DNA of 64,000 nt from Pyropia haitanensis (lineage: Eukaryota; Rhodophyta; Bangiophyceae; Bangiales; Bangiaceae), in contig SDUX01000001.1 in assembly GCA_008729055.1 (NCBI GenBank), forward strand, positions 3,875,631 through 3,939,630. The letters run 5' to 3'. Below the pieces are notes generated by a model. That model was not told the DNA's origin. It saw only the letters and a list, made by a program, of their open reading frames with translations, and did no database searches. The position numbers and the translations under genes were made by a program. Below are positions 43,823 to 55,713 of this stretch, piece by piece; positions within the stretch are counted from its first letter, which is position 1, and each line of letters opens with the position of its first letter.

Positions 43823-45162
43823 GCGCCTCGAGCGACGTCAGCGTCGCGTTGGTCGACGCCGCCTCAGAGGCGGGGAACGTGGTCTGCAGGTTGGCAATGA
43901 CGTCGACGCCGCCGCCGCCGCCGGCGCCGCCGTCGCCGTCGCCGCTGCTACCACTCTCATCACCCCCCGCAGGCGAGGCGGCCGCGAGGCGGGTAGGGGG
44001 GCCTCGTCGCGCGCCGAAGTGGCGCCAGCCACGGGTGGAAGTGGGGAGCCGGCAAGTCACAACAGGCTGCCAGAGCCCATCGCGTCGACCGGACAGCGTG
44101 CACTCTTCCGTCCCCCTCACGTGCACGCCGCCGATACGTCATTTGAACCCTTGAAAGACTGGTATTTTAATGATAGTATATCTACTGTTCCCAAGAAAGT
44201 CAAACTTAAATATACCACTATATTTACTTTCAGATTGAGCAAATGCACTTTACGATACTTTTTCCAGACACGTACTTGTTAGTATGACTTCGAATGTAGC
44301 ACCCTCGTAATACAAGATCCAAGACGGAATTGTCATACTCTAGCATCCCTGCAGCAGATGACACATCGTCATGCGCACCACGGGCTGAGCCAGCTCCATC
44401 ATCTAAGGCGCGTGTGTGCCAAAGCAGAAAGAAGAACACATGTACGAGCAACAACGTGGCAGAAGAGCGTCTACGGGTGCGGCTCAAGCCCAGAGACCAC
44501 AGTCAGCGTTCGCGTCCGAGAATACTGCATGCGAGGAAGCACTCCCAGGCGCAAAGAAGCGGCACCGCAACCACACAATCGCGCAGTGAGGTGGTGACAC
44601 TTGCTCTGCAGCTACAAGGACGTCTTAGACGCCTCCCACAGCGAAGGGAGAAAGATACCAAGTAAAGTGCATGCGTCCAACGACAAGCAGCAACCCTCAC
44701 GGACATACCAGCAGCCGAGGCAGCCGCTCCTCCGGCTCGGTCCTTACCCGCTTCCATGTGCTCGTCCACGCCAACTCCGGGCATGGACGTTGCCGCCAGT
44801 GGCGGTGCACAGGACGCGTGGGCGCGCGGGCTGCACGAGGCAGACGTCGCCGGTGCCGCCTCCAGGGCGGACGACAATGCCGCGCTCGATGGCGGCAGCG
44901 GTGCAGGCCCCGGTGCGGGGGCGAAAGCGAATGCACCGCCGTACGCGGCCGTGCGGGGCCGCGCCGTCAGGACCCCGCGCACTGGCGTCGCGGGATGGCG
45001 CAAGTGCACGGACAGGCGCACGCGTCGACCGCAGCTGGCGTCACGCTGGGGATGAAGAGAGTCTGCCGCAGGGCGCGCGGGCCTACGTGGTCGGGTCGCG
45101 CACTTAAGTGACCTGGCAACTGTCGGGGGTCGCGCCACGGCCGCCAGCGCGGTGTGGCTCAT
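43823..45162 (-). other. Possible minus-strand gene fragments flanking the MITE
   Basis: Two coding-like pieces are present. One is 45162-44701, beginning MSHTALAAVARPP and ending AASAAGMS at a strong GTGAGG donor. The other is about 44000-43823, reading GVDVIANLQTTFPASEAAS and TNATLTSLEALI directly into the MITE. They could be exons of one gene, but no family is recognised and the connection is not proven. The interval 44130-44650 is AT-richer and has no clear content. Confidence 0.25.
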
Positions 45163-45347
45163 TTTGATCGTGGCTGTGTCATGATTCAGAACAAATATGG
45201 CAAGATCCCCAAATTTGAGACAGTCGGCGGGACTTCATAGAAGGTTCTTAGCTGCGGGGCCAGATGCAGATCCTATGGAGGCTTCTCATTGGCTTGAGAT
45301 GAACTGCGGACGATGAGCCACGGTACGAAATCAGTCATGAGGAGCTG

Positions 45348-45363
45348 ACTGGGCCCGCCCAGT
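45348..45363. repeat. Short perfect hairpin
   Basis: ACTGGGC-CC-GCCCAGT, two 7-bp arms with a 2-base spacer, in otherwise non-coding DNA. Confidence 0.6.
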
Positions 45364-45425
45364 GAGAGGTGTAGCCGTCGGACCCAATCTGGGCTGGATC
45401 TCGTTCACTTCGCCTGTCGTGGTGC

Positions 45426-45579
45426 TCAAAGAACCATTAGGAGTCTCTATGAGGCCTTTAGTGCCACGTGGACGTCTCTCGTTGTACGAGGGCGTGCCAC
45501 GCGTGCCCGTTCGCTCTCGCGGAGGACCCCGCCAGGTTTCCATGACCTGCAAAGAACCGCTAAGAGGTTCTATGAGCCT
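45426..45579 (+). repeat. Two diverged direct repeats of about 33 bp
   Basis: CAAAGAACC...TCTATGAG units occur near 45426-45458 and 45547-45579, about 120 bp apart. The second also contains the inverted pair AGAACC/GGTTCT. A weaker relative may lie near 45239. Confidence 0.5.
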
Positions 45580-47107
45580 CGTCTCTGGCCAGGACTGGCC
45601 AGCGCCTTCGTACAGATGAGTCCACGCAGAGTTTCCGACCACACTCGAGGGTCACCCTCATCGCTCTGTGGGCGACCACCACTCCCAGCCACGTTTTGGG
45701 CTTGTTCCTGGTGTGCTCGGAGTGGTTCTTTTGCTCCGCCTGTCGTCCCTCCAGCGCGAGGCCCTTGCCCTTCACCCCAAGGCGAGCGCGCCGAAGACCG
45801 TCGCGGCAGGCACCACACCGGCCGCGGTCGCGCGCCCCGCCCGATATGTGGCAAGCGCACTCCCACCTGGGGTGGGTGCAGCCAGCGCCACATCTGCCCT
45901 ACGTCCGCGCTCCTACACCTGGTGGTGGATGGCCACACGCCCCCCCCCCGCGCTTCCTCGCATGCTCAAGCCCCGTAGCCACACCCACCGCCGCCCCCTG
46001 TTCTTGTCCCTCCCCCCTCCCCCCCCCGGTTCTGTCCCGCACCCCCCTTCCCCCCCGTTTGTCTTGCCTGGTTGGGATCGCCCTTGTCCCTCCCCCCTCC
46101 CCCCCCCGGTTCTCTTTCGCCCCTCCCTTCCCCACTGTTTGTCTTGCCTGGTTTGGATCGCCCTGTGTTGGCGTCCGTCTTGGCTGGATCGCCCCGTGCG
46201 GGCGTCCGTGTCTGCGCCCGACCCCCCTACACCCTCCTCTGCCTGCAAGCTACCCACCGTGCCCGCGCGCCTGGTGCGACATCTTGGCACGACCGCGCCT
46301 GCCGCCTACGCTGCGTACGTACCCTGCGTCGCCTGCTCTCTCGAACATTTCTCCCGTGATGACCGTCTTTCCTCTGTGAGTTTACCTAGTTGCATTCGGC
46401 CGGTTCTGCCCGCCCGTGTGTGCCCACCAGAGTACTGGGGCCACCACTGCGTTGAGTATGTCTGAATGCGTCTGCCCTTGTTGTTTGGTATTTCTCACCA
46501 CCCTCTGCCCCGCGGCCCGATGCTATGCACGACCAAATTTTGCTCCACCCCATGCCCATCTGGTTGTGCCCGACCTCGCTCGCCCTGTCCCCCCACACCC
46601 GCTCCGAACTCTGCTTTCACTCCATTCCCTTGGCTTTTTCTCACACTGTGTGTACCGCGTCATTCACTGTTGTGCCCGTGCCGATTGCTGTTTCTTTTTG
46701 TCCTTGTCAGTCTATCCTCACAGCTGCGCCATCCTGATGTTCCTCCCGGCTCGCGTTGGTATTCATGTACGTGTGCAGCTCTTCTCTGGCCTAGTTTCGG
46801 TCTGCGCCTCTCCTTTGCTTGGGTGCATGCTTGCAGCATCGATTTTGATCACGTTTTGCTTGCAGTTTCGGCGTGCGGTCACCCTCCCGGACCGCAGTAT
46901 ACATCTTGCATTCACACGATGCCATTCGTAGCTCGCCGCTGCCGATTGAGTCTCGTTGCGCCTCTCCTATCGTCTCCCTCAGCTCTGACGCATCCCTTTC
47001 CTGCAAATTCTCTCTGTCATTGCGCTGCTATCCCATGCTGTAAACTGCCGTGCTACTTCCTCCACGGCCTGCTATCCCCTTCGCCTATACCAAACAACAG
47101 GTGACCC
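45580..47107. other. Non-coding flank downstream of the MULE transposase gene
   Basis: Pyrimidine-rich, comparatively T-rich DNA. It may be the 3' portion of the MULE, whose terminal repeats I could not locate. No credible protein in any frame. Confidence 0.4.
46003..46163 (+). repeat. 80-bp tandem duplication
   Basis: Two units starting CTTGTCCCTCCCCCCTCC at 46003 and 46083, each ending TTTGTCTTGCCTGGTT then GGATCGCCC, with a few substitutions. Confidence 0.8.
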
Positions 47108-50100
47108 TTACGGCGACGGTGCTTGCGAGCTCTCCCCTTCGCCCCCCCCCTGTCGGGCTGCCAAGAAGGCCTTGAACTGCGTGAGGAGCTCCGCCGTCGG
47201 CTGGACCCCCTGCTGGCCAGAGGAGCTGCCTTGCCCCGACGCCAGCAGGGCTGTCAGCGCTGCGTGCGTGGGGTCTGGCGGGGGGGGGGGGGGGTCGACC
47301 CAGGGGCACCAGAGGCAGGCCGCTTGCGTTTCTTGCCCGTTGTCTTGGGGGGTTGCCCGCGCTTAGGAACAGCATTGGTTTTCTGCTTCCGCTTGATGCC
47401 CTCCGCCATGCGGGCCGCTTGGTCATTGACGTGTGTGGTGGCATTTGGGCCCACCGATGTGGCCAGCATCTTCCGCTTGTCGAAGTCGGAGAGTGCCTCA
47501 ATCACCTCTAGCAGCGTCCTCGCGCCACTTTCATTGATGACTTGTTTTGTCTGCCGGTTGAGCGACTCACAACAGTATGTGTCGTTGCTGCTCGCAAGCA
47601 GCTCCGTCCGCCCCAACGCCCCACTGGCCTTGGGAAATGCGGCCAGCAGGGCTGCCCGCGTCCGCAGCAGCCACTGGATGACGCTCGCGCGGTCTGTTTG
47701 ACCCGCGTTCACGCACTCCAGCTTCAGATCCTCCAGGCTCCGACGCACTGCATCCAGCCCCCCCTCAGACTCCGCCTCCCGGATGGCCATCATCCTCAAA
47801 AAGAACTGGTCTCGTACGTTGTTGCCGACCAAGGGGAGCAAGAAGCGCTTGTAGTGCACGCCACACCCAATGGCGCGGCCACAGTAGTAGGAGGGCTGGC
47901 CGCCAAAGACTCGGCTCATGGCCAGAAAGAAGCCGTTGTGCTGGGCTGTCTCAAAGTCCATGGTGATTGACACGAATGGTGTCTTTCGCCTGCCCCCCGT
48001 GCTCCCCCCGCTTTGAGACCCCGACCCAGCGGGTGCGACCAGCCCGCTGGCCGCCGCCGACGAAAAATACGTCTCAAAGAGCGTCTCGTACATGGCAGTT
48101 GTCTTGCCAATGACCATGGCACGAAACAGGGTGACGGCGCGGTTCAAAGATGGAACAAAGGCGCTGTAGCGACAAAATAGGAAGTAAGAAAAGGAAAAAA
48201 AAGGCTGGAAGGAGCTCTTTTGCACTGCGAGTCCAAGCTCCGACCGCGAACACAAAAAAAAACAACTAATACTGTACACGCCCCCGAGACGGTCCGAGTC
48301 CAACGTACACAACCGAAAAGTGATTCCAGTGAAATGCCTGCTTGCCGGAGCTGGAGACGGCTTCCGGTGCAACCCCCTCCTTCGCTGCTCCAGGGGCAAC
48401 CACCCCGAATGTGGAATCCGCCTCGCAGTAGCGCACTGTAGCATCCAGCGACCCCCCGGACGGTTCCGGCTGCCCAGAGGCGGACGGGCGCAGGACACAC
48501 CCGTACTGGAGGGTGGCGGGCGCGGTCTGCGGGTCGCAGGACGAAACGGGTCCAAGGCGGAGGGCCGGATCCGGTCTCGCGCCCGTCCCGTGATCGAATC
48601 ATGAGGGATTGCTTCTTTGTATTTGTGAGGGATATCTTGGAGGGAAATTATTAGAAATAGCTGTAGGGGAGATATTAGGGGAGATCGACGAGGTTAGACT
48701 CGGTGTCCCCCCCCAATATCTCCCGAGGGGTTCGATAGGGGGGCTACCGGGCCAAAGGCCGGTACGCCCTCCTCTTTCTTTTAGATGGGACAGCAGGGCG
48801 CCCGCGGCCCGCGTCCCCGGGAAAAACAACTGCGCGTTTGCGACCCTCTTCCCCGTGTGCACTACCGTGCATCTCTGGCGACCCTGCCGCCAGGCGCGTG
48901 AGGCAACAGGTAACGCCTAGCTCGTGGTTCCCTCTTCCCATTTACCTCCCCCTTTCCCCGGAGGGTATTTCTGGTCCCGGTTGAGATCGATTTTATACCA
49001 CACGCACCCTCCCAGAGAGGCGTGCCTGCTCCTCGTTTTGGAGGACCACTATTGTGAAGTCGTCCCTGTCAATGACGGCCTTGACGTAGGGGTGCTTATA
49101 GCCGCTGCGGCGCCGCAGGTCCAGCACGCCCAAGAGGTCCTGCCCAAACGGAAGCACGGATACGCGTGCCTGGTGGCGTAGCTTGCGTACAAAAGCGGTG
49201 CTGGCTTGCGCCCCGTCGCTTGCATCAGCGATGGCGCTCTGTTGGCAGGTCCATGAGAGCACAATAAAAAGAACAAACTTGTACGGTTAGAGAGCTGGTT
49301 GCTTGGAGTGATTACCGCTCCGTCTACCCCCCCCTCCTACCCACCCACGGACCGCACCGCCCATGCAACGGACGCAGAGAACAAGACTTTCCCGGAAAAA
49401 GAGGCCCAACGTCGGCTGCGGTGCTGGAGCAGTCTCCCGCGTAAAAAAACCGAGACACCAATAAAAGAGAAATAAACAAATTGCATACCTGCTGTGACCG
49501 GATAGATAGAGAGGGATTGTCGCCCACAATCTTCTGCACCATGTCGCTGCCTGGCTTGCAGACAGGAAAGATATGGGAGTGAACGCCGCGGAGCACGACG
49601 ATGACACGAATAATCCCAGATGTTGGGAGCGGTATCGGAGTGTGCACCTCCACCCTCACGGGGCACTGGCCGCCAGCCGGTCGTCGGAGAGGCGGCAGAA
49701 GACCGCCATGCCGCTTGCATGAGCGGTCCTTGACCCGCTTGCTGGATATAAAACAGCAGCTCTCACCAGACTCATCATCCTCCACCCCAGAATCCATCCA
49801 CTTGCAGAGCTTCTCCTCGTCCACCCCATGGGGCAAGACAGTAGACATGTGCCCGCCGTCGCGCTTCAGCGGGTCGCCGCTGCGCCAGTCTGAGCAGCCA
49901 ATGAAGGCACCCCTGCGACCTCTGCCGGGAACAAACGCAGGTGTGCCACCACATGGGCAGCCCTCGTGGTCTCTGAAGGAACATCCGCCTTCCTCCATCT
50001 TCTGAACGGTCTTGTAAAAAGCCTACCGGTGCCAAAAAACATAAAAACAGAAAAAGGGAAGCATGAATGCGCAGTATGGTCAGCCCCAAAATTCGTACCG

Positions 50101-50925
50101 TCCGCCAATACAACACCCCTCTGGTACTCACATCCGTAGCGCTAGGCGGAGAGAGAAAAAAAACGTACCAATGTGGTGTTGTGCACACGGCGTTCTGGCG
50201 AGTCGTTGTCCTCGCACAAATTCATGGCGGAGACCCAAGTGGGGTGCTCAAAGTTCACCTCCTCATGCGTGAGTTCCGCCACAGCCTGCGGCATCAATGA
50301 GCAGACCTTGGGGGGATGGCAGCTGCGCTTTCGCACCAAGTAGGGGACACGTTGCCCGCCAATGTCCACGATCGTGCGGTCACTACTCTTGGGCTCCGCC
50401 CACGTGTACGGGCTGTCCTTACACCAGTCACGGCACCCTCTGATGTCCATATCCAGGACATGCGCCACACCGCTGTCGCTGGTGCAAAGGTACTGCGTGT
50501 TGGCGTTGGCATCATGGATGACAACGCGTCCAACCGTTTTGCGACTGCTGATTTGTCCGGTGGAGGAGGAGGGGGGCGCAGGGGGGGGATGAGAAAAATA
50601 CAAAACAGGCGGGGCAGTAAGAACAATGGTCAAAAGACGAGAAAAACCTATTAGCAATTTTGTTGACCAGTGTCTCGTGTGGCGCGCTGATACCCTCAGC
50701 CAAGACTCACCAAAAAAAAGAGAAAAAAAGACAACAATATAGCCAGCACTGACGTACTCGGTAGGCACCCGAGCGCTCCTTCTCAAACAGGAGAATTGTG
50801 CCTGAGGCGTCGTCAGCATCATCCGTGCCGCTCGCAGCGGCCCCATCGGCGTCAAAAGGGGCACGAGCATCTGAGGATGACGAGTCGTTGCTGTCGATCC
50901 CGTCGTAAACAGAAAAAAAATCCAT
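47108..50925 (-). CDS. Mutator-like (MULE) DDE transposase, six exons
   Basis: Exon model on the minus strand: 50925-50750, 50547-50169, 50022-49489, 49238-49008, 48526-48273, 48163-47108; phases agree at every GT-AG junction. Exon 1 is acidic (MDFFSVYDGIDSND). Exon 3 has a Cys-rich zinc-binding-like patch (CSFRDHEGCPCGGTPAF, then CSDW). Exon 4 ends YKHPYVKAVIDRDDFTIVVL, QNEEQARLS. Exon 5 carries the first catalytic Asp in RYCEADSTFGVV, and exon 6 the second in SITMDFETAQHNGFF followed by GCGVHYKRFLLPL, the C/H signature of MULE transposases, with a candidate Glu in CCESLNRQTK. The protein ends SSQAPSP (TAA 47110-47108) after a frame slip in G15 at 47280-47294. The enzyme would cut and paste its own element. 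Terminal repeats and target duplication were not found. Confidence 0.75.
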
Positions 50926-51361
50926 TGCCCAAAGGAGGTGCAACAGCAACCGCGCTGCACACGCTCAGGTCCGTACGCGTGCGATCTCAGCAGTCGGTCG
51001 GACCATACGAAAGGGTTATCCCAGTACGGCCGTGTGCTCCCGTACCGATGCGGTCGCGTCCGGCCGAGTCAGCCCAACGCGGTCGAGCCCAGCAGATGGG
51101 GTGACTGCCTGGCGATGGCGGTCGCATCATTGGGCGCGCCCACCCTCCATCGTCGCACGCAGTGGCGAGCGCCGCAAATTGGGCGCGCTTTTTTGGCGCC
51201 ACCAGTGACGGATGCACTGCGACCGCACCAATCCAACCCAACCCCAATGCATCATACTTGCTGTGCAACTTGATCTGGCAGCACCCCAAGTACAACCACC
51301 AAGATCCCAACCCCACCCATCCCACCCATTCCAACCCAACCTTCATCACACGTTCCGTTGA

Positions 51362-51494
51362 GGGCTCCCCAACCGGTATGGTCCTCCAACCAGATGCCTC
51401 CACGTGCGTTCTTAAAATATTCGTTTAAGGAATGGTCCTGACGTTGCTGGCTGCACCCTCAGGGGAAAACCAGCAAAGGGCTCCCCAACCGTAC
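51362..51494 (+). repeat. Direct repeats of GGGCTCCCCAACCG
   Basis: A 14-bp sequence occurs twice, near 51365 and 51479, about 115 bp apart, with GGTATGGTCCT and GGAATGGTCCT between them. The repeats could mark ends of a small element, but they are direct rather than inverted. Confidence 0.4.
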
Positions 51495-51706
51495 TACGGA
51501 GACGAATTCTAAGGCCTCTGATTGGCTGCTTGCCACGCGCGATTCAAACGCAATGGAGTTGTGGCCAGGAGCCGAAATCCACGTCTCCTGAGCCGAGAGC
51601 AGACTGGACAGGTGTCATAAGCCGCCCACGTCGCATCTAATTCGGCGTTGCGATTGTGGCGTTCCATGTTGCTTCCTCTCGAATTGGATGCGCGGTGTGG
51701 TTCAAT

Positions 51707-51734
51707 TCATCCGATTTAGACCTAAATCGGATGA
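51707..51734. repeat. Perfect 13-bp inverted repeat with 2-base spacer
   Basis: TCATCCGATTTAG-AC-CTAAATCGGATGA. The arms are fully complementary. It lies in a non-coding region 1.1 kb before the oxidase start. Confidence 0.85.
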
Positions 51735-52830
51735 CTAGGCAGGTCAATTGCGTCCAGATTCTTCTTTGCGAGCTTCGAATACATCTCTCAAGGTCGGTTT
51801 GGCAGTGGATCGCACCGGCGCGCACGCACCGTCGCCCTTTCGCCCGCTCTCTGCGTGCCACGTGGCAGCCGCCGGGGCGGGACGCGCTGTGGATTACACC
51901 CGTCCGCTTTGCGCGCAAGCGTAGCACGGCAGGCGGGCAGCCGCGGCTCTGAGACGGGCGAGCGTAGGCGACGGCAGCGGCGGCAGCGACTCTGCAGCCT
52001 TCGCGTCGGGCTCTTCCTCTCCGCCCGCCCTCTTGCAGACCCAACGCAGGGGGCAAGCGGGCGCGCCAGCCCTCGCGCGCGCCTCCTGTCCTGCTCGAGC
52101 CAGGCGCCACCCGGCACCCGTCCTGGCCTGGCCATCCTGTGACGCTGTCTGCTTGGTGCTCAGACGGACTGCGTGGGCCCGCGCGACCGCCGTGGCTGGC
52201 GAGGGCGCTCCCTCGCTGGTCGGTGCGGGTGTTGTGGAGGCGGCCTGGTGCGCCCCGCACCGCACTCGTCCTTGTGTTGTTCTTTCGACGCCTCTTCGGA
52301 CAGGTTCAGACGGCGCGTCCCTGCTGGACGAACAGTTCCACCATCTAACGCATTGCGCTGGAGGGGGTGTGCGCGCAGCCTGCCCCACCGAGTAGAAAGA
52401 AAGGTTCCCCCGTGCGCCCATCCACTCGTGGCGGTGGGTGGAAGTGTCCGGTGCGCGCTCTGAGCTGAGGCCCTGGACCGCCCGCCATCGGTTGTGCGCA
52501 GCGCTTCTGACCGTGCGCTGCAACGGGTGCACTTTCCGTGCAGGCGGCCCCCGCTAGGCCGTATCCTTCCGCACGTGGCACAACGGCTTTGCGGCTGCAG
52601 GTGCCTGCACGGACGGCAGAGGCGACGCACCAGACGCGCAGCAGCGGTTTGTCCTGGGCGGGCACACCCCGCTTTTGGGACCGCCGGCGGCGTGCCGGGG
52701 TGGCCGCCGTGGTCGCGTATTTCCCGCCCAGGGACCGCCGCCGGTCTGGCCCCCCCTGCGCGACGCCCGACATTCCCCGCCCCCGCCAGCTCCCACCCCC
52801 CCCCGACCGTGCCCTCTAAGTCGCAGCACT

Positions 52831-54738
52831 ATGTGGCTTCACCTGTCAATGGCCGCCGCTGCGGTGGTGACGGCGGCGGTGGCCGGCTTCGCCGGCGCTA
52901 CCGTCGTGAACACGGAGTGCGCCGTCGCGATTGTTGGCGGCGGCATTGGCGGCGTCTACACCGCGTGGCGGCTGGCCGTAGACGCCAACGCGGTGCGGCC
53001 CTCTGACGTGTGCATCTTTGAAGGCAGCGACCGCTTCGGCGGCCGCATCTTTTCGGTGGACAACGTCATTGGCTACGAAGGCCTGGTTACTGACGTGGGA
53101 GCTTATCGCTTTCACCGGACCCACCATCCCATCATGCGCTCGCTAACCGAGGACGCGTTGGGCATCCAGACCGCCTGCTATACCGACCCGACCGTGGCGC
53201 TGCCGATGGACGTGGCGGCGTGCCCGGATGCCACCCGAAAGTTCCTCACCACCCGCACAGCGTCGTTTGTGGGGAACCTTGATGCGGGAAAGGAGCCCGA
53301 CCTCACCGCCTGGACGCCGCGCCTCCCCTACTTTTTGTCTGAAGCAGAGCGGTGGGGGCCCAGCCAGTCGCGGCGGGCGCGGCGTCGCCTCGAAGACGTC
53401 TTCACTGGCAACGACAGCCTCATCCCCGAACTCGCCGCCCACTGGGACGCGCTTGCCGACGAGGGCACCCCCTTTGAGACGGCCATGGCGCTCGCCGACG
53501 AGGCGCTCGCGGCCATCCGCCGGGGCTCGTACAAGGGCGTGCCCTACTCGGACGTGTCGGTGGTACAGCTGGCGCGGGACGCGGGCATGTCGCCCGAGGA
53601 GATGGAGATGGAGGCGGCCTTCCGTTCAGGCGGCGCGGCCATCTTCAACTCCAACGTCCTCCAGCAGCTGACGATCGAGATTCGACAAATGGCCACCGCA
53701 CGGCTGCGGCTGGCCGCTAAAGGCCCCGCCGCGGCCATGGTCGTCCCCGTGACGGGCAAGGGAGCGGACCGCAAGCGGGCGGGCATGGCCAGTATTATCC
53801 ACAAGATGCTCGACGCCGCCAAGGCGGCGGGCGTGCGCGTCTACACCCGCCAGCGGGCAGTGGCGGTGCGCCGGTGGGACCGCGGCACCCTGCGCGTCGA
53901 CTTTGCCGCGGGCGGCCGCGCCACCGCCGCGCGGGTATTTCTCAACATGGGCGCGGCGGACCTCCGCGCGCTCGGCGCGGCGTCCGAGCCGGTCGCGTCC
54001 GCGTCGGTGGCGGCGGCACGGCGGCTCGACGCGGCGCTGCCGGTGGGCGCGTCCAAGCTCTACTGCTTTTGGCCAGCGGCGTGGTGGCTCGCCACGCTCC
54101 GCCTGTCGGCTGGCGACGCGCTCGCCGCCGACGGGCCCGCCGTGTCGGCGCTCCGCTACCACGACGGGCCCGTCGCGTGCCGCGACCCGGCCGACGTGTC
54201 GACGTGCCGGGGGGGGCTGCTCGTTTCGTACGCGTTTGGCGACGCGACGCGCACTGCGAGTGGCCTGTGGGGCGCCACCTACGCCGACACGCCGCATACG
54301 CCCACGTCGGGCACCGACGCGCTGACCGTCCTCGAGCGGCGGCGGCTGACGCCACGCCAGCGGCTGGCGTGGACTGCCATTGTCGACGGCCTCCGCGACG
54401 CGCACGGCCCCGTCCTCGCCGCCCGCAACAGGTCGGGCTGGGTCATTCCCGAGCCCGACGTGTGCGTCATGGCCGCCTGGTTTGACATCACCCTCCACGT
54501 GCACCGCGCGACGACGACGCTCGGCACCGCCGCGGCGGGTGAGCTGTTTGCACAGCCGGCGCCCGGCCTAGCCGTGCACCTCGTCAACGAGGCGTGGGGC
54601 GACACCTACGGCTGGGCCGAAGGCAGCCTCCAGTCGGCCGAGCGCGCGCTGCACGCGCACCTGCAGCTGCCGCCGCCGGCGTGGCTCAACGCGCATGTGC
54701 ATACGTCCGTCATCAAAAACTTTAACAAGGGCTCGTAG
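52831..54738 (+). CDS. Secreted FAD-dependent amine-oxidase-like enzyme, single exon
   Basis: 635 residues from ATG at 52831 (GCACTATGTGG). Residues 1 to about 25 are a signal peptide (MWLHLSMAAAAVVTAAVAGF), so the protein probably enters the secretory pathway. The FAD-binding Rossmann motif is AIVGGGIGGVYTAWRL (33-48), followed by the amine-oxidase second motif IFEGSDRFGGRIFS (62-75) and DVGAYRFHRTHHPI. The carboxyl part has the FAD-contacting region LVNEAWGDTYGWAEGSLQ, a variant of the usual EAWSxxxGWxEGAL end of monoamine and L-amino-acid oxidases. Such enzymes oxidise amines or amino acids to release hydrogen peroxide; the substrate cannot be told from the sequence. An in-frame ATG at 52675 would bury the signal peptide. 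The frame is clean throughout. Confidence 0.88.
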   Translation: MWLHLSMAAAAVVTAAVAGFAGATVVNTECAVAIVGGGIGGVYTAWRLAVDANAVRPSDVCIFEGSDRFGGRIFSVDNVIGYEGLVTDVGAYRFHRTHHPIMRSLTEDALGIQTACYTDPTVALPMDVAACPDATRKFLTTRTASFVGNLDAGKEPDLTAWTPRLPYFLSEAERWGPSQSRRARRRLEDVFTGNDSLIPELAAHWDALADEGTPFETAMALADEALAAIRRGSYKGVPYSDVSVVQLARDAGMSPEEMEMEAAFRSGGAAIFNSNVLQQLTIEIRQMATARLRLAAKGPAAAMVVPVTGKGADRKRAGMASIIHKMLDAAKAAGVRVYTRQRAVAVRRWDRGTLRVDFAAGGRATAARVFLNMGAADLRALGAASEPVASASVAAARRLDAALPVGASKLYCFWPAAWWLATLRLSAGDALAADGPAVSALRYHDGPVACRDPADVSTCRGGLLVSYAFGDATRTASGLWGATYADTPHTPTSGTDALTVLERRRLTPRQRLAWTAIVDGLRDAHGPVLAARNRSGWVIPEPDVCVMAAWFDITLHVHRATTTLGTAAAGELFAQPAPGLAVHLVNEAWGDTYGWAEGSLQSAERALHAHLQLPPPAWLNAHVHTSVIKNFNKGS

Positions 54739-55713
54739 TCCTGGGGGTGTGAAGGAGGGAAGGGGCGGCTGCGTGCGCGACGGGAAGGGAGAGGACGCGG
54801 AAGGCGCCGAGGGGGGACTTGAGGGGGGCGGGGAGGAGAGAGGGGCAGCGCCCGACCAACCGACCACAGCGTCTCTTGTCTTGACGTGCGCGCCAGACGG
54901 TGGCGCGCGCAGGTGCCGGCTACCACCACCAGCGGCGGCGGGGCGGGCGGGACGACAGCGCCGCGCGGCCGCCAGCCACCGGCGGCGGCGGCACCCCCCC
55001 CCGCCACGCGCAGCCGTGCGGCAACCACGGGTGCAGCGCACCCCCCCCCCCCCCCCCCCGGACCAGCACTTCCTCCCGACCCATCCGCCGCTCACGGTGG
55101 GCAGCGCGGCAGCCGGTGGCACGAGCCCGCCACCGCCCTGCTCAGCCGCCGCCACCGCGGCGGCCACGGCAGCTCGGCCGACCCGCGCACGACGGACGCG
55201 GCCGCCGGCCGGCGCACCGACGCGACGCGGACGGGGACGCCGCCGCCGCTGCCGTCACTGGCGCCCGCACCGCCGCGACCGCCGCAGCCCACCACGGCCC
55301 GCACCGTCGCCGCCGCACGCAGCGGCCGCCGCCACCGACACGGCGGTCAGCCGATGTGACCGCCGCAGAGGCCTCCGCCTCGCCGGTGGGGCGGAGCGCG
55401 CCACTGCACCACGCGCCGGCCGCCGCGCACGGGGGCGCACCCACAAAGCGGGTCCCGCCGCGCCGCGCGGGCCGCGCCAGTGGCCACCGCCGGCCGCAGT
55501 GTGTTGTACCGGTGCGCCGCGGGGAAAGACGCGCTCGCTGCTCGCCGCGGGGGCATAGAAATCCAAAAAGAGAACGGGGTGTGCGGGTGGGCGATGGAAA
55601 GGACTGGCGGTACGCGGCAGCGGCGCCCATGCGAGGCGTCGGCCTTGCCTCCCCCCCCGTCACCCGGCCGCCGCCCGCCCCCCCCACCCCCCCCCGCGGT
55701 TATGCCGGGGACC
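54739..55713. other. Intergenic between convergent oxidase and HAL2 genes
   Basis: GC-rich shared 3' flank with C runs near 55040-55060. Frames are open on both strands but only low complexity is encoded. Confidence 0.5.

Larger units (their letters stand above)
50926..52830. other. Intergenic between the MULE and the FAD oxidase gene
   Basis: 50.9-51.8 kb is balanced in composition and may include the other MULE end. 51.8-52.8 kb becomes GC-rich toward the oxidase. No protein recognised. Confidence 0.5.

Noticed and set aside
44503..45162. Calling the 45162 frame a complete 219-residue protein
   Set aside because: It runs through a strong GTGAGG splice donor near 44700 and the residues beyond it do not continue the composition; at most it is a first exon.
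45668..46465. Plus-strand 265-codon frame
   Set aside because: It crosses an 80-bp tandem duplication and poly-C tracts, and the product has no consistent composition or family resemblance.
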